14,015 bases of DNA, from contig NWUY0300042772.1 in the NCBI GenBank assembly GCA_004151065.3, positions 31,961-45,975 of the forward strand, read 5' to 3'. Below the pieces are notes generated by a model that did not search any database, had not been told where the DNA came from, and worked only from the letters and a program-made list of their open reading frames with translations. Of this stretch, positions 7,916-14,015 are shown one piece after another (positions within the stretch are counted from its first letter, which is position 1; each line of letters opens with the position of its first letter). Both the position numbers and the translations under genes were made by a program. The stretch is from Larix sibirica (Eukaryota; Streptophyta; Pinopsida; Pinales; Pinaceae).

Positions 7916-8384
7916 AAAAATTTTATGGGATAAAATAAATTCAAAATTTTCCGTCATCTAATACAGAATACCACCATTAAAATTTCAGCAAACTATTTGT
8001 CTGTTCCTGCAATTACAATATTAATGAAGGAAACTGGTTGAGGAAGCCAATGCAATGGACAACCAATTCAAAGTCTCATAAAACTGGTTCATGCATGGCT
8101 AAGGATTTGGAGTTGAGTGATAGGAATCCAGTGTGATAGGGTGAACTAGTTTATGCATGGCTAAGGAGGCCTGCGTGGGGGTCTAATGGTGATAGGGTTT
8201 TGAATCCATAGTGGTAGGTCAAACGGTGGGGGGTTTTCAATTCTTAAAAAACAATGATTTTAGTGGTAATAGAAGCATGGTGTCAGGGGTTTTGGGTCCG
8301 TTTTGAGAGTGCATAAAATGCCAGAGGAGTGAACAATCATAGTCTATTCATTAAACTACAGACATAACTTTTCGAAAATACCGA
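7916..8384 (+). other. presumed LINE 5' leader
   Basis: Between the candidate insertion point and the first ORF1 ATG at 8385 there is no open frame. The last ~300 bases are G-rich and unlike the AT-rich flank, with GTGATAGGGTGAA, GGTGATAGGGTTTTGAATCC and GGTGGGGGGTTTTC. L1 leaders hold an internal promoter; I cannot point to its elements. It contains a spaced direct repeat at 8082-8167. Confidence 0.45.
8082..8167 (+). repeat. direct repeat, 62-bp spacing, in the LINE leader
   Basis: A 24-base unit at 8082-8105 (AACTGGTTCATGCATGGCTA...) recurs at 8144-8167 with two mismatches. Both copies hold ATGCATGGCTAAGGA, with TGATAGG between and after them. Repeated promoter units are known in leaders of several LINE families; that this is one is inference. 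Confidence 0.7.
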
Positions 8385-9289
8385 ATGCTTAGTCCAGAAA
8401 AATCCTCATTTTCAGATGGGTGGTGGGAAAGGGAGGTACTATATAAAACCGATGAGGAATATCGTGATCTACTCAGGCAATGTGTCAAGAGGGGACATAA
8501 TGGGCATGATACGGGTCCCTCTTTGGTCGGGGTGCCTACATTGCCTAGTGGAAATACACTTGTTTCGACGGGGATTTCTGGGTCTCATAGATAGACTAAT
8601 ATCGCTCCAGTTGTGCCCTCTACCGTTTTGTTGCCTGGGGTTATTAAACCTAAGGGCCATCAGGGTTGTCCCCAGAAGTCAACAAACATTAAGAAATACA
8701 GAAATTGGTTTCTTAGAACTGGGGAGGACGACTTGTTCTTGGGTTATAACATTGGTCTTGAAGGTATGGTTGCCCTTTCTTTGAAGGTCCTTGTGGGTAA
8801 GTTCTCATACAGAGTGATGAATCCCAGAGATATTGGTCTATGGGCTGCTACGATGTGGTCCCCGATTATTGGGTATACACCAGACATTCTCATTTTAAAC
8901 AAGGGTTGTATACATTATATTTCAGGACTGAGGAGCATGCTTCGCTCATTTTGGGGAAAACCTAGATTAAAGGCATTGGCAGCCTGATGTTAAAGCGGTG
9001 ACATACTGGGTTTGACCCGGATAGGGAAAGGATTCGTTTTAGGCATCTTTGGGTTTATTTACCTGGGTTTCCAATGGCGCTTTGGAAACAGGAGGCCTTC
9101 GAAGCAGTGGCTAATCATATGGGGAAATTTATCCATTTAAGGGAGGGTCATCTGAAAGGTATGGACAGGAGAATTGGTAGGGCTATGGTTGATTTTGAAA
9201 TAGCCAAAAGGCTTTTGGCGAAAATGGACATCCACTAGCGGGGAAAAACTTTTTCACAAACCCTAGATTATTGGGGTTTTCCATTTCGG

Positions 9290-9331
9290 TGCTCCAAATG
9301 TAAGGTTGTGGGTCATATGTGGAAGGATTGT
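9290..9331 (+). other. CCHC zinc knuckle of ORF1
   Basis: The codons give CSKCKVVGHMWKDC, an exact C-x2-C-x4-H-x4-C. The Cys codons are at 9290, 9299 and 9329 and the His codon at 9314. It follows YWGFPFR, as in other plant L1 ORF1 proteins. It would hold RNA in the particle. All four ligands are intact although stops lie just before it. Confidence 0.9.
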
Positions 9332-10218
9332 GAGCAGCCTTTCTCTGGTTCTGAGGAGGAGGACTCTTCGGAGGAGACTTATGCGTGGTCATCTGATTGC
9401 AGCGAGGGTTCAAATGGATCATTTTTTGCTCGGGATTGGTTGTTTTCGACATTCCCTTCCTATGAAAATGTTCCTATGTCGGCTTCATCTACACTTTTGA
9501 GTAAGTTAAACATTTTAGATCCTTCGTTTATTGAGTCATTAAATGTTGGGGAAAAGAATTTTATTAATATGCTGGAAAAGAAAGCAAACAGGTTGGGGGT
9601 TGATATCATTGGGGGTGGGCCTTACTTTTATCAGGGTATTTGTAAAAAGGCACTTGAGTCTTCTGAGAATACAGTGCCTACCTGCCCCTTTGTTTCTATC
9701 CCGGATGGGGTGTTTTCATTACCCATGCCCTCTTTATCTAACTTTGTTCTACCTGTCCCAATTTCTCTAGAAATCACTAGTTCCCCTTCTCCATTGCCTT
9801 GCCCAGTTCTTGCTGGTAATTTTTTGGAACTTTCTTCGGATTTGAGCTTGCCATCTATGCCTCCTAATTCACAGGTTAACCCTAAGGAGGGGGAAGCGAC
9901 TATAGCTTCTGCATTGGTCGAGAAGGTTATACAAACCCCACTGACTACCTATGTGGGTAATATGCCCATCGAATTGGTTGAGGAAGACAAGAATCCTGCT
10001 AGCTCTACTCTTCCCATTTGTCATAAAGCGAAGGGTATGATACAAGGGGGTTTATCAAAAAACTTAACGCCCCTTAATACACATAGTGGTCGTAAAGGGT
10101 CCTCCTTGCTAACATTGTCCACAGCTCCTGCCACTGGTCCTTTACCGGATTCTGTCTCCCAATCATCCAACACCAAACAGGCACTTAGAGATTTAAAATC
10201 CCAAACCAGGGTGAAAAG

Positions 10219-10222
10219 ATGA
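10219..10222 (+). promoter_or_regulatory. ATGA stop-start overlap of ORF1 and ORF2
   Basis: ATG of ORF2 (10219-10221) overlaps TGA of ORF1 (10220-10222). The frames differ by one base. In other two-ORF retroelements this geometry permits termination-reinitiation, which would make a small amount of ORF2 protein. That use here is inferred. Confidence 0.6.
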
Positions 10223-10284
10223 AAATTCTTTCACTCAATATCAGAGGGATTGGGGGTCCTCAGAAAAAAATTATAAGGGATTGG
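10219..10284 (+). pseudogene. endonuclease N-terminal stub
   Basis: MKILSLNIRGIGGPQKK followed by IIRDW matches the start of L1 APE-type endonucleases, including the Asn of the W/L-N-x-RG motif. The downstream catalytic residues (the Glu of QETK, the later Asp and the SDH His) are absent because the sequence goes directly to CLVSEQIKVIREF, which belongs before the RT. A TGA at 10303 closes the endonuclease frame. Target nicking would be lost. Confidence 0.75.
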
Positions 10285-10300
10285 GGGTACATGTCTAGTC

Positions 10301-11540
10301 AGTGAACAGATCAAGGTTATAAGGGAGTTCCCACATTTTTTCTCGGAACAAGAAGGGAATGATGTTTTTAGGCTGGTGAGTCTCTTTGAAATTAAAAAGG
10401 TTATCAATAAATTCGCCAGAGCAAAAATCCCTGGTCTAGATGGATGGACGGCGGAGCTGTTCACTAAATTTTTTGACTTAATGGGGTCGGATTTGCTAGC
10501 TATGGTGGAAGAAACGCGGATCTCGAGAAGAATCCCGGTGGCTCTAAAATCAACTTTTTTAGCATTAATCCCCAAATCCTCACTTCAGGCATCTTTCGAT
10601 GACTTCCGACCGATCTTGTTATGCAACTTGGTTTACAAATTAGTTTCAAAAATCATTGCAAATAGAATCAAGTCAGTTCTCTCAAAATGCATTTCCAAAG
10701 AACAATTTGGGCTCCTTGAAAACCGCCAAATATTGGATGCTATTAGCTTGGCGCAAGAGACTTTCCATAGCATAAAGACTCGAAATAAAAAATCTTTGAT
10801 ACTACAGATGGACTTGACTAGAGCATATGACATGGTCAATTGGAGTTTTCTGAGACTTGCCTTAATTCAGATTGGGTTACCTTGGCAGGCTATGATATGG
10901 ATAATGGGTTGTGTTTCCTCGATGAACTATTCTATTCTGGTAAACGGTTGTCCATCTAATTTTTTTTCAGCTTCTCATGGGCTCAGACAAGGGTTCCCAT
11001 TGTCGCCGCTTCTTTTCCTGATTGTGATTAAGGGATTGAGTAGGCTTTTGCTCAGGGCTATGGCGGATAAGCAGATTTATGGGGTTAAGATTTCAAAAAA
11101 ATCTCTGTGTCACACCAATTCTTTGTCGACGACGTGATGTTATTTGGTAAGGCTTGCATAAAGGAATGGTCTTCTATTAAGGTAATTTTGGAACTTTTTG
11201 TTAATTAATTAGGAATGATCATTAATGAAACTAAATCGACGATCTTGGAGCATCATTTGGATGATCAAGTACGGGAAGAGATCTCTGCCATATTTCGTTT
11301 TAAAATCAAGGAACTAGCGGTTGGAACGTTGTACCTGGGCTACTTTATTAAAACTAATGCTTATAATAAACATGATTGGTCATGGTTATTAAAGAGGTTT
11401 GATAAGCGTATTCACAAGTGGTGCTGGAGGTGGCTTTCAATGGGCGGCCGATTAACATTGGTAAAATCCGTTATGCAGAATATAGGTGTTTATTGGCTAT
11501 CTTTGAGTAAGGTTCTGAAGTCTATATTGACGGCAATGCG
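10301..11540 (+). pseudogene. reverse transcriptase domain of ORF2
   Basis: Motifs in order: KIPGLDGWTAELF, then LIPKSSLQASFDDFRPILLC and NLVYKLVSKIIANRIKSVL, then QMDLTRAYDMVNWSFL with the motif A Asp at 10811, then SHGLRQGFPLSPLLFLIVIKG, then, after a -1 frame change at the A7 run 11095-11101, FVDD (11122-11133), the motif C pair of Asp. A TAA at 11206 lies just past it. GGRLTLVKSV, the thumb-side motif of plant L1s, follows near 11440. In motif B the usual Gln-Gly-Asp-Pro is Gln-Gly-Phe-Pro (codon 10994-10996), which should weaken the enzyme. Confidence 0.9.
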
Positions 11541-12199
11541 AAAAAAATGCACAATTTTATTTGGTCAAGACAAAATGTCCACAAAATGCATTTGGTGGAC
11601 TGGAGGAGGATGGATTCACCATTCATTGTGGGGGGTTGGTCCATCAAGAATATTTATATGTTCTCATCGAGATTACTTGCAAAGACCCTTTGGCGGGCGC
11701 TCATGATTGAAAGTTTGTGGGGTGCAGTGGTAATTGACAAATACCTTAATGGCCAATTGGTTCAAATGTGGCTTATATCTCGCATCAAGAAGTTGAAAGG
11801 GGTGTCAAATATATGGGCGAGGCTATCCTCTGCGGTTCAGATTTTGGCCGACTGGGTTGGTTGGGTGCCTGGGAATGGCCAGAATATACTTCTAGGATCC
11901 GACCCGATAATTGGGGGTCCTCCACAATACAATCTCTCTTTTGAATTGATCTGCTACCTCAAGGTGCGGGGATATATCTCTCTTCAGCATGTTTCTGCGT
12001 CAACTCCAATTGATTCTCCATTCCATAATTGGTTAAGTGTTGTGCAGATTGGTCTGCGGGAATCTCAAGCTACAAAATGGTCTGAATTTGTGCGCGGTCT
12101 TCATCAGGGAAGCATCCAATTAACCACGGGGGATGACAAATTGCTTTGGTCAAGGAATACATCTTCAGGGGCATTGACTGCCAGATTGGCCTATGAGAC

Positions 12200-12440
12200 A
12201 TTTTTCTCGATCAAGGATCCAACATGCTAGTGGTTTTCGGTTATTTGGAGATGGAACATTCCATTAAAAATCAAGGTCTTCATGTGGCTGGCGCTAGATG
12301 GGAAGCTTTTACTTTGGGATAATTTGTTGAAGCGGGGATTTATAGGTCCTAACATTTGTTTATTATGCAAACAAGAGGCAAAATCAGATTTGTAAGCTGT
12401 ATCTTCAGCATTTGGGTTTGGGAGGAGGTTCGTTCTTCTT
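12200..12440 (+). pseudogene. RT zinc-binding (zf-RVT) region
   Basis: After TAG 12228 the frame reads WFSVIWRWNIPLKIKVFMWL, then LLLWDNLLKRGFIGPNICLLC, the standard zf-RVT signature with Cys codons at 12357 and 12366. The expected His is missing: the frame jumps near 12390 to FVSCIFSIWVWEEV, where the last Cys (12398) is kept. A loss of about seven bases, taking the His, would explain both the frame and the ligand. Its role in L1s is nucleic-acid binding. Confidence 0.75.
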
Positions 12441-12699
12441 TTAATGGTATTCTTGTGTGGTCTGCTTCCTCACTGTCGAGTGGTATGCACATTGGGTTCA
12501 AATTCAACCACAGCTTTGCTGCTTTGGCATGCTAGGTCTTTTGGGAAACCTGGAAGGCTATGAATTTGGCTATTTTCGAAGTCAAACTACTCCAGCCTGG
12601 TTGGGTGGCCAGGAAGGCTGTTGCGGCTCATTTTGAAACATGGGGTTCGGGGGTTGCAAGTGGGGACTGCTCCATTCCTATATGTCGATCGATTCCTTT

Positions 12700-13100
12700 C
12701 ATTTTTAACAGTTCCTTTGGCAAATTCGATGGGGCTTCTCAGGAATTGGGCCTCCTTTGTGGTGCTAGTGCGATTATTGTTTTAAACAATCGATTTTTTT
12801 TAACATTTGGATGAATTTTGGCCTGGGTACAAATACCAAAAGTGAAGTCTGTTCCCTCTGGATCATTCTTTACTTCGTGAAAATCAAAAATCTGAAGATG
12901 AGGCATATTGCGAGTGACTCACAAGTCATTATCAACTGGATTAACCGTTAAGGGCCTATTAATGGTATTGCTCTTTCTCCATGGATGGATAAGATTATAT
13001 CGTCAATACAGTTTCTTGAGGGTATTCAGTTTCTACATATCCCTCGTGAGGATAATTTGCAGGCGGATTCTCTCTTGAAGAGGGCCCTGCTCTCGGTTGA
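12700..13100 (+). pseudogene. RNase H domain at the ORF2 C-terminus
   Basis: The order matches plant L1 RNase H: KFDGAS (Asp 12728), then TKSEVCSL (Glu 12844), ASDSQVIINWIN (Asp 12916) and IPREDNLQADSLLKR (Asp 13066). All four acidic active-site residues survive. Between the first two lies a -1 frame change near an eight-T run (12794-12801), and TAA 12949 interrupts. The domain would remove RNA from the RNA-DNA hybrid. A C-terminal RNase H of this kind is known in a subset of plant L1 elements. Confidence 0.8.
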
Positions 13101-13170
13101 AGGTACTTTGCTCTTTGAGTTTTGTTCCGACGATCTACTTCGGGAGGCTGGCTGGTTTGTTTTGTATTGA

Positions 13171-13540
13171 CCCTTGGGGTTTTTTCCCTTGGTTTTTTTG
13201 GTGGCTCCGGCGGATCGTATTTTGTTTATGTTTGGACTATTTGTACTTTTCGTTTGGTGGTGTCTACTTCCTCCTATTCGTGATGGCGACAGGTTTTTTT
13301 CATTTTGCCCGGTGGTTTGGATCTATGGTTGGGTTGTTTTTGTTTTTATTTCTTGCTGGGGGCAGCTTCTAACTTCATGTGTTAGAGTTTCACTTAGCCC
13401 TGTGGCATGGGATATGTTTTATTTTTCTTTTTCCCCATATGGATGCTCAAGATCCTTTTCCTTTGGACTGGAGTCCGTCTTTGTACATTTTCATCATATA
13501 CTTCTTTATAAAGTATAGTCTTTATATGTGTGAAAAAAAA
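13171..13540 (+). other. LINE 3' UTR and A-run
   Basis: The stretch after the ORF2 stop is strongly T/G-rich (GGGGTTTTTTCCCTTGG, TTTTTTTGGTGGC, GTTTTTATTTCTTGC), unlike either flank, and ends in eight A's at 13533-13540. Frames here (13097-13518) are hydrophobic by base composition and are not genes. The A-run marks the priming end of the insertion. Confidence 0.7.
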
Positions 13541-13548
13541 TAGAAATA
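13538..13548 (+). repeat. candidate right target-site duplication
   Basis: AAATAGAAATA pairs with 7905-7915 and begins within the A-run, as expected for target-primed insertion. See the left copy for the caveat on AT content. Confidence 0.35.
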
Positions 13549-13790
13549 CAACTTTAAAACATAGGTTAGTGTCCAAATGTAAGAAGTTGTTTTGGTTCCC
13601 ACCTTTTGACTATATGTTTGTACCTTGAGGTCATGGTGAGTAAATTCTATGTTTTTTGTATGCAAGAGGGATGTTACAACAACTCAATATGGAGACTAAA
13701 AAGAGATTAAATATCTCAAATTACAAATGTCATGGGCTCAAAATTCATAGTAATGAGATCATCCAGTGTGGTAGTTAATACTCATAGTCT
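13549..13790. other. unassigned right flank
   Basis: AT-rich DNA with no supported gene. A minus-strand stretch from about 13900 to 13820 (KTNYLDEAIIVARGIEIINS in one frame) looks weakly coding-like and could belong to the broken minus-strand gene to the left of the LINE, but no motif supports this. Confidence 0.3.
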
Positions 13791-13814
13791 ATTAGGGTAT
13801 TAGGGTATCAGGGT
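13791..13814 (+). repeat. three 8-bp units ATTAGGGT
   Basis: ATTAGGGT at 13791, ATTAGGGT at 13799 and ATCAGGGT at 13807 lie in direct tandem. The unit resembles the ATTAGGGT core of the array at 51-150 at the other end of the window. Confidence 0.8.
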
Positions 13815-13937
13815 GTTGAGTTAATAATCTCTATTCCTCTAGCTACAATAATGGCTTCATCCAAATAATTGGTTTTTGACAATATTACCTCACTTTGGAT
13901 TTATGAACTCATATTTGAGATGTACACCTTTCACACT

Positions 13938-13982
13938 AGATGATGACAATGATGATGATGGTGATGGTGATGGTGATGATGT
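13938..13982 (+). repeat. trinucleotide microsatellite GAT/GGT
   Basis: GATGATGACAATGATGATGA runs on into GATGGTGATGGTGATGGTGA and TGATG. On the minus strand it would encode a His run, but no frame around it is supported. Confidence 0.9.
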
Positions 13983-14015
13983 AGTTATTAACGTCCACTG
14001 AGACCAACTTTGGTC

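Larger units (their letters stand above)
8385..10222 (+). pseudogene. LINE ORF1 (gag-like RNA-binding protein), broken
   Basis: ORF1 protein binds element RNA. From ATG 8385 the frame gives MLSPEKSSFSDGWWEREVLY, then a basic region and, from about 8770, a DUF4283-like gag domain: LKVLVGKFSYRV, DIGLWAATMWSPIIGYTPDI. A -1 frame change near 8905-8915 is followed by RTEEHASLILGKT, RIRFRHLWVYLPGFPMALWK, EAFEAVANHMGKFIHL. The HLWVYLPGFP-x-x-LW signature is typical. A CCHC knuckle lies at 9290-9331. The 304-codon C-terminal part (9308-10222) is open: acidic after the knuckle (SEEEDSSEET), then Pro/Ser-rich and a basic end. Stops lie at 8592, 8963, 8999 and 9236. The TGA at 10220-10222 overlaps the ORF2 ATG. 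Confidence 0.85.
10219..13170 (+). pseudogene. LINE ORF2 (endonuclease stub, RT, zinc-binding, RNase H), broken
   Basis: ORF2 protein would nick the target, prime on it and copy the RNA. Here the order is: endonuclease start MKILSLNIRGIGGPQKK (10219-10284), a jump at about 10285 into the RT region, RT (10301-11540), RT C-terminal and zinc-binding region (to ~12440), RNase H (about 12700-13100), ending at TGA 13168-13170. The deletion removes most of the endonuclease and linker (expected around 1 kb from typical plant L1s). The reading frame changes near 10285, 11101, 11547, 12390 and 12800; stops lie at 11206, 12228, 12533 and 12949. Start chosen because the MKILSxN-x-RG opening is typical and overlaps ORF1. 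Confidence 0.9.
7916..13540 (+). mobile_element. dead plant L1-type LINE retrotransposon
   Basis: The order is that of a plant L1: 5' leader, ORF1 with a DUF4283-like gag domain and CCHC knuckle, ATGA overlap, ORF2 with endonuclease start, RT, zinc-binding region and RNase H, 3' UTR and A-run at 13533-13540. GC content is visibly higher than in the flanks. Most of the endonuclease is missing, so the element was shortened internally. Stops and single-base frameshifts occur throughout, so it cannot move on its own. The right end is well set by the A-run; the left end rests on the weak candidate duplication at 7905-7915. It lies 3' to 5' with respect to the SET remnant and may have inserted in or near an intron of it. 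Confidence 0.85.

Noticed and set aside
8385-8784. Overlapping 122-residue plus and 63-residue minus frames in the ORF1 region
   Set aside because: They are shadows of ORF1, whose frame is supported by the downstream gag domain.
13097-13518. Hydrophobic frames resembling a membrane protein after ORF2
   Set aside because: The Phe/Leu/Trp/Gly richness comes from the T/G-rich LINE 3' UTR; several frames give the same look.
8338-13792. CATAGTCTATT at 8338-8348 and 13782-13792 as LINE target duplication
   Set aside because: The right copy lies some 240 bases beyond the A-run, and the left copy lies inside the leader, so it does not flank the element.
1-14015. tRNA, rRNA, CRISPR array or bacterial operon signals
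   Set aside because: None was seen on either strand; repeat spacing and content are those of plant transposon-rich DNA.

Overview
The window looks like intergenic DNA from a large, repeat-rich seed-plant nuclear genome. It is AT-rich, has no intact host gene that I can recognise, and is filled with decayed elements of plant type: an L1 LINE with a DUF4283-like gag and a C-terminal RNase H, a Ty3/gypsy chromovirus pol tail, and a plant transposase-like remnant. A gymnosperm would fit, but that is inference and a weak one.

Left part (1-3342). A degenerate 20-bp-period tandem array (about 11-170) is followed by a minus-strand, multi-exon broken gene (2980 down to 853). Its coding blocks are bounded by good splice-like sites. 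One stretch resembles plant Ptta/En/Spm-type transposases. Several in-frame stops show that it is dead.

Middle part (3343-6467). Two diverged copies of one repeat (A 3343-4817, B 5501-6467) flank a 0.3-kb chromodomain tail of a Ty3/gypsy polyprotein and a GT/TATG microsatellite. Copy A carries 541 bp that copy B lacks. The layout could be a collapsed LTR element, but typical LTR ends, primer-binding site and polypurine tract are not visible.

Right of that (7069-7815, minus strand) is a broken SET-domain (lysine methyltransferase-like) coding exon. It has the GN-x-x-GF-x-N, PNC and ELL-x-DY signatures but also stops and one frame break.

Right part (about 7916-13540). One nearly full-span but dead L1 LINE on the plus strand holds a 5' leader with a 62-bp-spaced repeat, ORF1 (gag-like domain plus CCHC knuckle) and, after an ATGA overlap, ORF2. 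ORF2 keeps the first ~22 residues of the endonuclease, then jumps into the reverse transcriptase. RT, zinc-binding and RNase H domains follow, then a T/G-rich 3' UTR and a short A-run. In the intact element, ORF1 protein would coat the RNA and ORF2 protein would nick the target and reverse-transcribe; here stops, frameshifts and the endonuclease deletion rule out autonomous activity. The last 470 bp hold short repeats only.

The most interesting points are the SET-domain remnant, the spliced transposase-like remnant on the same strand, the endonuclease-deleted L1, and two ORF2 frame changes that fall exactly on A-AAA-AAA heptamers in the -1 slippery register.
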